64,000 nt of DNA from Streptomyces sp. A0642 (lineage in GTDB: Bacteria; Actinomycetota; Actinomycetes; Streptomycetales; Streptomycetaceae): assembly GCF_004795105.1 (NCBI RefSeq), contig NZ_SSBL01000001.1, forward strand, positions 434,001-498,000. The letters run 5' to 3'. Each line of letters starts with the position of its first letter. Positions within the stretch are counted from its first letter, which is position 1. The notes below the pieces were generated by a model. The model did not search any database and was not told where the DNA came from. It saw nothing but the letters and a program-made list of their open reading frames with translations. A program made the position numbers and the translations under genes. This document shows, piece by piece, positions 34,070 through 42,412 of the stretch.

Positions 34070-35878
34070 ATGAGGCGTTCCGTCGCGCGGAATGTGTCGT
34101 TGTCAGCTGTTCTCGCCGCCGTGGTGACGCTCGGAGCAGCCGCCCCGTCCTCCTCCGCGCCACCGGTCCCGCCGCCGCGGAAGTCGCCTGTGGCGGCCGG
34201 TTACGGGGGCGCGGTCTCCAGCGTCGACGCCGATGCCACGGCCGCGGGCATCGAGGTGCTCCGCAAGGGCGGCAACGCGGTGGACGCTGCCGTCGCCACC
34301 GCGGCGGCCCTCGGAGTGACCGAACCGTACTCGGCCGGGCTGGGCGGGGGCGGCTACTTCGTGCACTACGACGCCCGCACCCGCACCGTGGAGACGATCG
34401 ACGGCCGGGAGACCGCGCCGCGCAGCGCCGACTCCTCGCTCTTCCTGGAGAACGGCAAGCCCCTCCCCTTCGAGGCCGCCGTCACCAGCGGCCTCGGCGT
34501 CGGCACCCCGGGCACGCCCGCCACCTGGGACGCGGCGCTCGACGCCTGGGGGAGCAAGTCGCTCCGGCAGGTCCTGAAGCCGGCGGAGCGCCTGGCCCGC
34601 GACGGCTTCGTCGTCGACGGAACGTTTCGCTCGCAGACGGAGGGCAACCAGGCCCGGTTCGCCGACTTCCCCGCCACCCGGAGGCTCTTCCTGCCGGGCG
34701 GCGCGCTCCCGGTGGTCGGCTCGGTCTTCAAGAACCCCGACCTGGCGCGTACCTACGAGGAGGTCGGCCGCAAGGGGGTCGACGCGCTCTACCGGGGCGA
34801 GCTGGCGGACGACATCGTGCGGACCGTGCGGAATCCGCCCGTCGACCCCGCGTCGGCCCGGGTGGTGCGTCCGGGCGATCTCACGGTGAAGGACCTGCGC
34901 TCCTACCGGGCCCTGCGGCAGGCGCCCACGAAGACCGGCTACCGCGGGCTCGACGTCTACGGCATGGCGCCCTCCTCGTCGGGTGGCACGACGGTGGGCG
35001 AAGCTCTCAACATCCTGGAGTCCACCGACCTTTCGCGGGCGAGCCAGACGCAGTACCTGCACCGCTACATCGAGGCGAGCCGCATCGCCTTCGCCGACCG
35101 GGGGCGCTGGGTCGGCGACCCCGCCTTCGAGGACGTGCCGACGAAGGAGCTCCTCAGCCAGCGGTTCGCCGACTCACGCGCGTGCCTGATCAAGGACGAC
35201 GCGGTGCTCACCAGCCCGCTCGCCCCGGGCGACCCGCGTCACCCCGGTGACTGCGCGGGCACCGGGACGGCCGCCCCGACGACGTACGAGGGCGAGAACA
35301 CCACGCACCTCACGACCGCCGACAAGTGGGGCAACGTCGTGGCGTACACCCTGACGATCGAGCAGACCGGGGGCAGCGGCATCACGGTGCCGGGGCGCGG
35401 CTTCCTGCTCAACAACGAGCTGACGGACTTCTCGTTCGCACCGGCCAACCCGGCCGTCCACGACCCGAACCTGCCGGGTCCGGGGAAGCGGCCGCGGTCG
35501 TCGATCTCCCCGACCATCGTGCTGAAGGACGGGAAGCCGGTGCTGGCCCTCGGTTCTCCGGGTGGCTCCACGATCATCACGACCGTGCTCCAGTCCTTGA
35601 TCGGCACGGTCGACCGCGGGCTTCCCCTGGTGGACGCCATCGCGGCGCCCCGGGCCAGCCAGCGCAACGCGGCGACGACCGAGATCGAACCGGGGCTGTG
35701 GAACAGTCCGGTGCGGGCACGGCTGGAGGCTCTGGGGCACGTCTTCAAGCTCAACCCGGAGATCGGGGCGGCGACCGGCGTGCAGCGACTTCCCGACGGG
35801 CGGTGGCTCGCGGCCGCGGAGAGGGAGCGGCGGGGCGGCGGTTCGGCCATGGTGGTGAGGCCGGCCGGACAGCAGTGA
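34070..35878 (+). CDS. ggt: Gamma-glutamyltransferase (Ntn hydrolase)
   Basis: 602 residues from ATG 34070, with GGAGG at 34060-34064. Signal peptide (VSLSAVLAAVVTLGAAAPSSSA). Large-subunit region: AVSSVDADATAAGIEVLRKGGNAVDAAVATAAALGVTEP, the family hallmark. The autocleavage site and Thr nucleophile are in GENTTHLTTADKWGNVVA at about residues 410-425, giving a 40-kDa and a 20-kDa chain. Small subunit has PGKRPRSSISPTIV and SPGGSTIITTVLQ. It cleaves gamma-glutamyl bonds of extracellular peptides. Closest to bacterial secreted GGTs. Confidence 0.93.
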   Translation: MRRSVARNVSLSAVLAAVVTLGAAAPSSSAPPVPPPRKSPVAAGYGGAVSSVDADATAAGIEVLRKGGNAVDAAVATAAALGVTEPYSAGLGGGGYFVHYDARTRTVETIDGRETAPRSADSSLFLENGKPLPFEAAVTSGLGVGTPGTPATWDAALDAWGSKSLRQVLKPAERLARDGFVVDGTFRSQTEGNQARFADFPATRRLFLPGGALPVVGSVFKNPDLARTYEEVGRKGVDALYRGELADDIVRTVRNPPVDPASARVVRPGDLTVKDLRSYRALRQAPTKTGYRGLDVYGMAPSSSGGTTVGEALNILESTDLSRASQTQYLHRYIEASRIAFADRGRWVGDPAFEDVPTKELLSQRFADSRACLIKDDAVLTSPLAPGDPRHPGDCAGTGTAAPTTYEGENTTHLTTADKWGNVVAYTLTIEQTGGSGITVPGRGFLLNNELTDFSFAPANPAVHDPNLPGPGKRPRSSISPTIVLKDGKPVLALGSPGGSTIITTVLQSLIGTVDRGLPLVDAIAAPRASQRNAATTEIEPGLWNSPVRARLEALGHVFKLNPEIGAATGVQRLPDGRWLAAAERERRGGGSAMVVRPAGQQ

Positions 35879-36029
35879 TGCCGCGTCAGTAGCCCTATGG
35901 GCGGGACCGGTCGGGCATCGGTGGATACGCGCCGGGCCGGCCCCGTGGCCTCGACGGCGGCATGTGGGGGGCGTCGTGGCCGATGCCGGTGCAAGGGAAG
36001 ACTCCTCACACAGAAGGGCACCCCCCACG

Positions 36030-36839
36030 GTGCGTATGCGAACGTTCGCCCTCGTCACGGTCTCCGGAGCCGCCCTGCTAGGGGCCGGGTCCCTGACGCC
36101 CTCCGCCCGGAACGGCTCCGCCTTTCCGCCGGACGCCTCGACTCCCGTCATGCAGGCGCGTCCCGCCCCCGTCCACCTCTCTCCCGCCGCCCACGCCCGC
36201 CCGGTGCCCGGCCCCGCCCCGACCGTCGGCCGCGCGTTCGCCGATGCCGGCGAAGGCGCCGTCGGTGCGGCCGAGTTGCTGGACAAGGTCTCGGGCTGCG
36301 AGCGGATCTCGAACGGCTTCTACCGTACGGACGCGGGGTCCCCTGCCGCCGTTCCGGTGTGCGGCATGAACGGAGCCGTGTTCTGGAAGGCCGACATGGA
36401 CGTCGACTGCGACGGCCGGGTGACGAAGGAATGCAACGCGGACACCGACCCCGGGTTCCAGGGCGACACCGCGTTCCACACCTCCGACGACCGGCCGTTG
36501 GACGCGCGGAACCTCGCGTACGTGGTCGTGCCGAGCCGCAGCACCCTGTGGGACTTCGGCAGCGCGGGGATCAAGGGCGGCGGTGTCGTCGCCGTCGTCC
36601 ACGCGGGCCGGGTGGAGTACGCCGTCGTCGGTGACACCGGGCCTGCCGGGATCATCGGTGAGGCCTCGTACGCCACCGCCGAGGCGCTCGGCGTCGACCC
36701 GGACCCGAAGGCCGGCGGGGCGGGACCCGGCGTCACGTACATCCTGTTCAAGGACTCCGTCGTCTCGCCGATCGAGAGCCACGGTGCGGCGGTGACCGCG
36801 GGAGAAGCCCTCGCCCGGGAGTTCCTGCGCACCAACTGA
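36030..36839 (+). CDS. Secreted GH75 chitosanase
   Basis: 269 residues from GTG 36030; ATG 36036 is nearly equal. Signal peptide TFALVTVSGAALLGAGSL, then a Pro/Ala-rich spacer to residue 70. The GH75 catalytic domain has FYRTDAGSPAAVPVCGMNGAVFWKADMDVDCDGR, whose DMDVDCDG block is the family signature with the catalytic Asp, followed by AYVVVPSR, GGVVAVVHAGRVEYAVVGDTGPAGIIGEAS and VTYILFKDS. It hydrolyses chitosan (deacetylated chitin) outside the cell, complementing the GH18 enzyme further right. Confidence 0.9.
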   Translation: MRMRTFALVTVSGAALLGAGSLTPSARNGSAFPPDASTPVMQARPAPVHLSPAAHARPVPGPAPTVGRAFADAGEGAVGAAELLDKVSGCERISNGFYRTDAGSPAAVPVCGMNGAVFWKADMDVDCDGRVTKECNADTDPGFQGDTAFHTSDDRPLDARNLAYVVVPSRSTLWDFGSAGIKGGGVVAVVHAGRVEYAVVGDTGPAGIIGEASYATAEALGVDPDPKAGGAGPGVTYILFKDSVVSPIESHGAAVTAGEALAREFLRTN

Positions 36840-36894
36840 CCGGGCCCGTACGGCCCTTCGGGCTGATCGGCCGGCGAGGGCGGCCGGAGGGCGG

Positions 36895-37662
36895 TCAGAG
36901 AGCGGTCAGGATTCTGGGGCCGTCGTTCGTGATGGCCACCGTGTGCTCGGCGTGCGCGGCCCTGCTCCCGTCGTTCGTCCGCAGGGTCCAGCCGTCCAGG
37001 TCCGGGTGGTAGTCGTCCCCGCCGCCCCCGATCAGCATCGGCTCGATGGCCAGCACCATGCCGTGCCGCAGCGGCATCCCGCGGCCCGGCCGCCCCTCGT
37101 TGGGCACGCCGGGGTCCTCGTGCATGGCCCGGCCGATGCCGTGGCCGCCGAAGCCCTCCGGGATGCCGTAGCCCGCTGTGCGGCAGACCGTGCCGATCGC
37201 GTGAGCGATGTCGCCGATCCGGTTGCCGACGACGGCGGCGGCGATGCCCGCGGCCAGCGCCTCGAACGCGGTGTCGATCAGCCGGGTGTCCGCCGGGCGG
37301 GCGTGGCCCACGGTGAAGCTGATCGCCGAGTCCCCGGCCCAGCCGCCGAGCGTCGCGCCCGCGTCGATGCTGACCAGATCGCCGTCCCTCAGCGGCACGT
37401 CGTTCGGGATGCCGTGGACGATCGCGTCGTTGACGGACGCGCAGATCACCCCGGGGAAGGGGGTGGGCGCGAAGTGCGGCCGGTAGTTCAGGAAGGGCGA
37501 TCCGGCGCCGGCCTCGCGCAGGACCTCGCGGGCGACCTCGTCGAGCTCGCGCGGCGTGACGCCGACCGCCGCCGCTTCGCGGGTGGCTGCCAGCAGTCGT
37601 GCGACGACCCGCCCGGTCTCGCGCATGGCTTCGATGGATGTGTCTGTCTTGAGCTGCACCAT
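36895..37662 (-). CDS. map: Type I methionine aminopeptidase
   Basis: 255 residues, typical type I length. Metal ligands: Asp in SIDAGATLGG, Asp in GWAGDSAIS, His in GFGGHGIGRAMHEDP, Glu in AIEPMLIG, and Glu in HAEHTVAI. His near 78 (IVHGIPND) is the substrate His. It removes the initiator Met. The ATG lies 8 nt after a TATAGT hexamer on the minus strand with no ribosome-binding site, so it is probably leaderless. It is divergent from an XRE regulator, sharing one palindromic operator. Most streptomycetes also have a map in the ribosomal region, so this is probably a second copy. Confidence 0.92.
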   Translation of the reverse strand: MVQLKTDTSIEAMRETGRVVARLLAATREAAAVGVTPRELDEVAREVLREAGAGSPFLNYRPHFAPTPFPGVICASVNDAIVHGIPNDVPLRDGDLVSIDAGATLGGWAGDSAISFTVGHARPADTRLIDTAFEALAAGIAAAVVGNRIGDIAHAIGTVCRTAGYGIPEGFGGHGIGRAMHEDPGVPNEGRPGRGMPLRHGMVLAIEPMLIGGGGDDYHPDLDGWTLRTNDGSRAAHAEHTVAITNDGPRILTAL

Positions 37663-37672
37663 GCCAATTACT

Positions 37673-37691
37673 ATACCGGTCGGAGCGGTAT
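37673..37691. promoter_or_regulatory. Shared operator between map and XRE regulator
   Basis: ATACCG (37673-37678) and CGGTAT (37686-37691) form a perfect inverted repeat with a 7-bp spacer in a 41-bp divergent gap. It overlaps the TATAGT -10 of map (minus strand) and abuts TAGAAT (37692-37697), the -10 of the XRE gene. A regulator binding here would block both. Confidence 0.7.
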
Positions 37692-37703
37692 TAGAATGAC
37701 GGC

Positions 37704-37973
37704 ATGGTACGAACGCCCCTCACCCCCGAAGAGCGCCTGCGAGGCGAACGGCTCGGCCGACTGCTCCGCGAGGTGCGCGGCCGCCGCAGCATGTCCGACG
37801 TCGCCGCCTGTGCCGGAATCTCGGCCGAGACGCTGCGCAAGATCGAGACCGGTCGCGCTCCGACCCCCGCCTTCTTCACCGTGGCGGCGCTCGCCGGGGC
37901 GCTCGGCCTCTCCATGGATGACGTGCTCCTGCGGTGCGCCCGGGAGCCGGACATCGTCCCGCTCGCCGGGTAG
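37704..37973 (+). CDS. XRE-family HTH regulator
   Basis: 89 residues, almost all HTH: RLGRLLREVRGRRSMSDVAACAGISAETLRKIETGRAPTPAFFTVAALAGALGLSMDDVL. There is no ligand domain, so it probably acts as a simple dimeric repressor. The ATG lies 6 nt after TAGAAT with no ribosome-binding site, so translation is likely leaderless. It is divergent from map across one operator, suggesting it represses both genes. Confidence 0.9.
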   Translation: MVRTPLTPEERLRGERLGRLLREVRGRRSMSDVAACAGISAETLRKIETGRAPTPAFFTVAALAGALGLSMDDVLLRCAREPDIVPLAG

Positions 37974-38010
37974 CGGGGTGAACGGCGTTCTCCCTGAGTA
38001 GGGTTGGACC

Positions 38011-38391
38011 ATGAGCCTTCAGGACTTCGCCCGCAGTGAATACATCAGCCTCACTACCTACCGGAAGGACGGCACCCCCGTCGCCACGCCGGTGTGGGCC
38101 GCGGCCGAGGGGGACGAACTGTTCGTCTGGACCAAGAGCGATTCGTGGAAGGTCAAGCGGCTGCGCAACGACAGCCGGGTCCTCGTCACCGTCTGCGATG
38201 TGCGCGGGCGGATCGCGGAGGGCGCCCCCAGCGCCGAGGGGACCGGCCGGCTGCTCGACGAGAAGGGCACCAACGGTGCGCGGCGGGCCATCGCCCGCAA
38301 GTACACCTGGAAGTACTGGCTGCTCGACTACCCGGCGATGATCGTCCGGCTCGGCAAGCGGCCCCAGACCGGGATCGCCATCACCTTCTGA
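38011..38391 (+). CDS. PPOX-class F420-dependent oxidoreductase
   Basis: 126 residues. Split-barrel flavin/F420-binding fold: FARSEYISLTTYRKDGTPVATPVWAAAEGDELFVWT, then KVKRLRNDSRVLVTVCDVRG, and KYWLLDYPAMIVRLGKRPQTGIAITF. The family reduces diverse substrates using deazaflavin F420, common in actinobacteria. The ATG lies 6 nt after TAGGGT (37999-38004), so it may be leaderless. Its substrate is unknown. Confidence 0.87.
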   Translation: MSLQDFARSEYISLTTYRKDGTPVATPVWAAAEGDELFVWTKSDSWKVKRLRNDSRVLVTVCDVRGRIAEGAPSAEGTGRLLDEKGTNGARRAIARKYTWKYWLLDYPAMIVRLGKRPQTGIAITF

Positions 38392-38539
38392 TCCACGCGC
38401 CAGGCGCCGAGGGGCGCGCGCCGGCTGGTGCGCGCCGCTCGGACCCGGGTCGAAAAGTGCGTGTAGTCGTCCCGTAACACGACTGCGGTCGAATGCCTGC
38501 GGACTGGAAGGCTCCAGTCGGCAGCGGCCGAAGGCGGCG

Positions 38540-39919
38540 ATGGCGGTGACGGTGACGGAGCATCAGCGTTCTGATTCCCTGGGGGAGTTCGCGCACCATC
38601 TGCGAGAGGTGGCCGCGCTGCTCGATCCCGGACGGGGTTGGTACGGAGTGTTCTGCCGCCGTGATCCCGAGGGGATGCGGGCCTGTCTGGCGGGCTCGGA
38701 GATTCCGCCCTGGGACGTCATGGAGTCGCTCTTCGCCGACCTCGCGTCCGTGCGCGGCGCGGTCTTCGCGGAGCGCGCTGCGGTACGTGCGGCCGGGCTC
38801 TACGCCGCCTCCGCCGCCGCCCACGACCGGCGCCCCGGCGGGCGTCGGCAGCTTGCGGAGCGGCTGGAGCTGATGCTGCGGGAGCAGGCGAACGCGGCGC
38901 AGCGGCTGAGCGCTGCCCTGACCGGCGGCGAGGCGGGCACCCTGGACGCGGAAGCGGTCGCCTGGGCCCGCGACGACCACGCCCGGGCCTCGGCGCGCTG
39001 TGAGGAACTGCGCAGGAGACTGGCCGCGGCGGCGGTGCCCGCGGGCTGGTCCCGCGCCGAAGCGGAAGGGGACGTCGCGCCGGGCCCGGGGCCGGGGTTG
39101 GCGAACGCACCGGAGCCCGCCCGCCCCGCGCCCACCGAGCCCGCCCGCCCCGCGCCCGCCGAGCCTGCCCGCCCCGATCCCGCCGAACCCGCCCGTCAGT
39201 CGCCCGCGCCCCCCGCGCGCAAGAGGTCGCGGGGGGCGCGCTTCGCCGGGCTGGACGTCGAGGCGGAGGCCTCCGCGCCCGTTCTTCCCCTTCCGCCGGC
39301 GGGGGCCGCCCAGCCCCGGGGAGCACGCTTCGGAGCCGCCCCCCGTGGGGAGGGCGCCCCGGCCGGGGACGCCGCGGCGGCTCAGGACCCGGCCGTGCTG
39401 CACGCCGCACGGGACACCGTCGCGACCCTGCTCCGGCTCCGGGCGGAGGGCCGCAGCGGTGAGGCCCACGGCGTGCTCTGCGAGGCGGCGGGCCGGCCCG
39501 CCGAACTGCTGCCGGTCCTCGCCGTCGAACTCCACCGGGCGGGGCTCGGCGCGGACTGGGCGACCCTGCTGTGGGAGGTCTCCTCGCTGCCCCCGGCCGA
39601 GCTCGCGGCCGCCGCGGACGCGCTGGCCGGCGCCGGGCGCCCGGAGGACTGCGGGCACCTGTTGCGCCAGGGCGTGGCACGGCCGGCCGCCGAGATCGCC
39701 GACGCGGTGACGGCCCTGGACCGGGCCGGCCGCGGAGCCCAGGCACAGGCGCTGCTCGGTGCGTTCGTCCGTGTACGGACACCGCAGGACGTGGCCGGCA
39801 TCGCGGAGAGCGATCCGCACCACCTCGTACCGCACCTGCTCGCTGCGGCCCGGACGGTGTCCGCGGACCGGGAGCGGGACGTGGAGCGCGCCCTGCGTCT
39901 GGCGGGCTTCCGGCCGTGA
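38540..39919 (+). CDS. Conserved hypothetical with proline-rich linker
   Basis: 459 residues. Not recognised as a characterised protein. Residues 1-160 are helical (SLGEFAHHLREVAALLDPGRGWYGVF, ERLELMLREQANAAQRLSAA) and resemble a Streptomyces-specific family. Residues 190-225 are a repeat of PARPxPxE units, about five copies. Residues 285-459 are a second helical domain with repeated LLRLRAEGRSGEAHGVL and AAADALAGAGRPEDCGHLLR segments that look like degenerate helical repeats. No signal or membrane segment. The C-terminal part could be a scaffold or interaction domain. It is a single gene. Confidence 0.72.
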   Translation: MAVTVTEHQRSDSLGEFAHHLREVAALLDPGRGWYGVFCRRDPEGMRACLAGSEIPPWDVMESLFADLASVRGAVFAERAAVRAAGLYAASAAAHDRRPGGRRQLAERLELMLREQANAAQRLSAALTGGEAGTLDAEAVAWARDDHARASARCEELRRRLAAAAVPAGWSRAEAEGDVAPGPGPGLANAPEPARPAPTEPARPAPAEPARPDPAEPARQSPAPPARKRSRGARFAGLDVEAEASAPVLPLPPAGAAQPRGARFGAAPRGEGAPAGDAAAAQDPAVLHAARDTVATLLRLRAEGRSGEAHGVLCEAAGRPAELLPVLAVELHRAGLGADWATLLWEVSSLPPAELAAAADALAGAGRPEDCGHLLRQGVARPAAEIADAVTALDRAGRGAQAQALLGAFVRVRTPQDVAGIAESDPHHLVPHLLAAARTVSADRERDVERALRLAGFRP

Positions 39920-40067
39920 GGCCCGTCGCCCGGATCGGCCGGGCCCGCAGGGCCCCGGGCGGCCCACCGCCATCCGGCCCACCCCGGGCACTGGACCGCA
40001 CGGGTGTGAAACATGATCGACTCCGCTGGTTCACGGCGATGGTCTTGCCCCGCTGTGTGACGGGGCT

Positions 40068-40087
40068 TACGTTCTCCCGTACGCACG
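40068..40087 (+). promoter_or_regulatory. Shared motif TACGTTCT-N5-ACGCACG upstream of the ureidopropionase gene
   Basis: TACGTTCT (40068-40075), five bases, ACGCACG (40081-40087), 59 bp before the start. The same 8+5+7 pattern occurs at 42348-42367 upstream of the dihydropyrimidinase gene. It may be a regulator site for the pyrimidine locus. Confidence 0.55.
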
Positions 40088-40145
40088 TGTCTACGGGCGT
40101 AGAAACGCGAAGAGGCTCTCTGACGCCGCGTCGAAGGAGCAGCTC

Positions 40146-40988
40146 ATGTCCCACGTCGTACGCGCCGCACTCGTCCAGGCGACCTGGACCGGCGACACCG
40201 AATCCATGATCGCCAAGCACGAGGAACACGCTCGGGAGGCCGCCCGGCAGGGGGCGAAGATCATCGGGTTCCAGGAGGTGTTCAACGCCCCCTACTTCTG
40301 CCAGGTGCAGGAACCCGAGCACTACCGCTGGGCGGAGGCCGTGCCCGACGGGCCGACCGTGCAGCGGATGCGGGAACTGGCCCGCGAGACCGGCATGGTG
40401 ATCGTCGTCCCGGTCTTCGAGGTCGAGCAGTCCGGCTTCTACTACAACACCGCTGCCGTGATCGACGCCGACGGCTCGTACCTCGGCAAGTACCGCAAGC
40501 ACCACATCCCGCAGGTCAAGGGGTTCTGGGAGAAGTACTACTTCAAGCCGGGAAACGTCGGCTGGCCGGTGTTCGACACGGCGGTCGGCAAGGTCGGCGT
40601 GTACATCTGCTACGACCGGCACTTCCCCGAGGGGTGGCGGCAACTCGGTCTCAACGGAGCCCAGCTGGTGTACAACCCGTCCGCGACCTCGCGCGGTCTC
40701 TCCGGCTACCTCTGGCAGCTGGAGCAGCCCGCCTCGGCCGTCGCCAACGAGTACTTCATCGCCGCGATCAACCGCGTCGGCCAGGAGGAGTACGGCGACA
40801 ACGACTTCTACGGAACGAGCTACTTCGTCGACCCGCGCGGCCAGTTCGTCGGTGACGTAGCCAGCGACAAGGAGGAGGAACTCCTCGTCCGGGACCTGGA
40901 CTTCGGGCTCATCGAGGCGGTCCGTCAGCAGTGGGCGTTCTACCGGGACCGCCGCCCCGACGCGTACGAGGGACTGGTGGAGCCGTGA
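40146..40988 (+). CDS. Nitrilase-superfamily amidohydrolase (beta-ureidopropionase type)
   Basis: 280 residues. The carbon-nitrogen hydrolase triad is complete: Glu in IIGFQEVFNAPYF, Lys in GKYRKHHIPQVKG, Cys in VYICYDRHFPEGWR. Branch 5-type features and the neighbouring dihydropyrimidinase identify it as the enzyme that hydrolyses N-carbamoyl-beta-alanine to beta-alanine, CO2 and ammonia. It is the first gene of the operon; its stop overlaps the aminotransferase GTG by 4 bp. Confidence 0.88.
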   Translation: MSHVVRAALVQATWTGDTESMIAKHEEHAREAARQGAKIIGFQEVFNAPYFCQVQEPEHYRWAEAVPDGPTVQRMRELARETGMVIVVPVFEVEQSGFYYNTAAVIDADGSYLGKYRKHHIPQVKGFWEKYYFKPGNVGWPVFDTAVGKVGVYICYDRHFPEGWRQLGLNGAQLVYNPSATSRGLSGYLWQLEQPASAVANEYFIAAINRVGQEEYGDNDFYGTSYFVDPRGQFVGDVASDKEEELLVRDLDFGLIEAVRQQWAFYRDRRPDAYEGLVEP

Positions 40989-42268
40989 GCAGCCTGCACC
41001 ACCGCCACCTCGCCGTCAGCCCCGACTGGCTGGCGCTCTACTACCGGCACCCGCTGGAGATCACGCACGGCGAGGGCCGCCACGTCTGGGACGCCGACGG
41101 CAACCGCTACCTCGACTTCTTCGGCGGCATCCTCACCACGATGACCGCCCACGCACTGCCCGAGGTCACCAAGGCGGTCAGCGAGCAGGCCGGGCGGATC
41201 ATCCACTCCTCCACGCTCTATCTGAACCGGCCCATGGTCGAACTCGCCGAGCGGGTCGCCACCCTCTCCGGCATCCCGGAGGCCAGGGTCTTCTTCACCA
41301 CCTCCGGCACCGAGGCGAACGACACGGCCCTGCTGCTCGCCACCACGTACCGCAGGTCGAACCAGATCCTCGCGATGCGCAACAGCTACCACGGCCGGTC
41401 GTTCTCGGCGGTCTCCATCACCGGCAACCACGCCTGGTCGCCCACCAGTCTGTCGCCGCTCCAGACGCTGTACGTGCACGGGGGCGTCCGCAACCGCGGC
41501 CCGTACGCGCACCTGGGCGACGGGGAGTTCATCGCCGCCTGCGTCGCCGACCTGGAGGACCTGCTCGGCCACACCCGCTCGCCCGCCGCACTGATCGCGG
41601 AACCCATCCAGGGCGTCGGCGGGTTCACCTCCCCGCCCGACGGCCTGTACGCCGCGTTCCGCGAAGTCCTGGACCGCCACGGCATCCTGTGGATCTCCGA
41701 CGAGGTGCAGACCGGCTGGGGACGCACCGGTGAGCACTTCTGGGGCTGGCAGGCGCACGGGCGCAACGGCCCGCCGGAGATCCTCACCTTCGCCAAGGGC
41801 ATCGGCAACGGCATGTCGATCGGCGGTGTCGTCGCCCGTGCCGACGTCATGAACTGCCTGGACGCCAACTCCATCTCGACGTTCGGCGGTTCGCCGGTCA
41901 CGATGGCCGCCGGCCTGGCCAACCTCTCGTACCTCCTCGAACACGACCTCCAGGGCAACGCGCGCCGCGTCGGCGGGCTGCTGATCGAGCGCCTGCGGGC
42001 GATCGGCGCGGCCTCGGAATGCGTACGGGAGGTGCGCGGGCGCGGCCTGATGATCGGCATCGAGCTGGTGAAGCCGGGCACCGACGAGGCGAACCCGGAA
42101 GCCGCCGCGACCGTGCTCGAAGCGGCCCGGGAGGGCGGCCTGCTCATCGGGAAGGGCGGGGGCCACGACACCAGCGTGCTGCGCATCGCCCCGCCGCTCT
42201 CGCTCTCCATCCCGGAGGCGGAGGAGGGCGCGGCGATCCTCGCCGAGGCGCTGCGGTCGGTGGGGTGA
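40985..42268 (+). CDS. Class III omega-aminotransferase (beta-alanine type)
   Basis: 427 residues from GTG 40985. PLP fold type I: VWDADGNRYLDFFGG, then FTTSGTEANDTALLLA, RNSYHGRS, AEPIQGVGGF, SDEVQTGWGRTGEHFWGW (Asp contacts PLP nitrogen) and TFAKGIGNGMSIGGVVA with the Schiff-base Lys. Such enzymes convert beta-alanine with 2-oxoacid to malonate semialdehyde; in this locus it follows ureidopropionase. The 4-bp overlap supports coupling. Confidence 0.9.
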   Translation: MSSLHHRHLAVSPDWLALYYRHPLEITHGEGRHVWDADGNRYLDFFGGILTTMTAHALPEVTKAVSEQAGRIIHSSTLYLNRPMVELAERVATLSGIPEARVFFTTSGTEANDTALLLATTYRRSNQILAMRNSYHGRSFSAVSITGNHAWSPTSLSPLQTLYVHGGVRNRGPYAHLGDGEFIAACVADLEDLLGHTRSPAALIAEPIQGVGGFTSPPDGLYAAFREVLDRHGILWISDEVQTGWGRTGEHFWGWQAHGRNGPPEILTFAKGIGNGMSIGGVVARADVMNCLDANSISTFGGSPVTMAAGLANLSYLLEHDLQGNARRVGGLLIERLRAIGAASECVREVRGRGLMIGIELVKPGTDEANPEAAATVLEAAREGGLLIGKGGGHDTSVLRIAPPLSLSIPEAEEGAAILAEALRSVG

Positions 42269-42347
42269 GGACCCGGGGTGCGACGGCCCGCAGGTCCGCC
42301 GCACCCCGCCCGGCACCCCGGTATTGCCCCCGTGGGCCACCCGCTTC

Positions 42348-42367
42348 TACGTTCTTCATCACGCACG
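42348..42367 (+). promoter_or_regulatory. Shared motif TACGTTCT-N5-ACGCACG upstream of dihydropyrimidinase
   Basis: The same pattern as at 40068-40087, 46 bp before the ATG. The downstream ACGTGCGTGG (42374-42383) forms an inverted partner of CACGCACG. Confidence 0.55.
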
Positions 42368-42412
42368 GCGTCCACGTGCGTGGACCCATTCCGCCACAGT
42401 GAGGAGGGGTAC

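Noticed and set aside
39120..39225. Repeat array in the 459-aa hypothetical gene
   Set aside because: It is an in-frame Pro/Ala/Arg linker of the protein, not a DNA repeat element.
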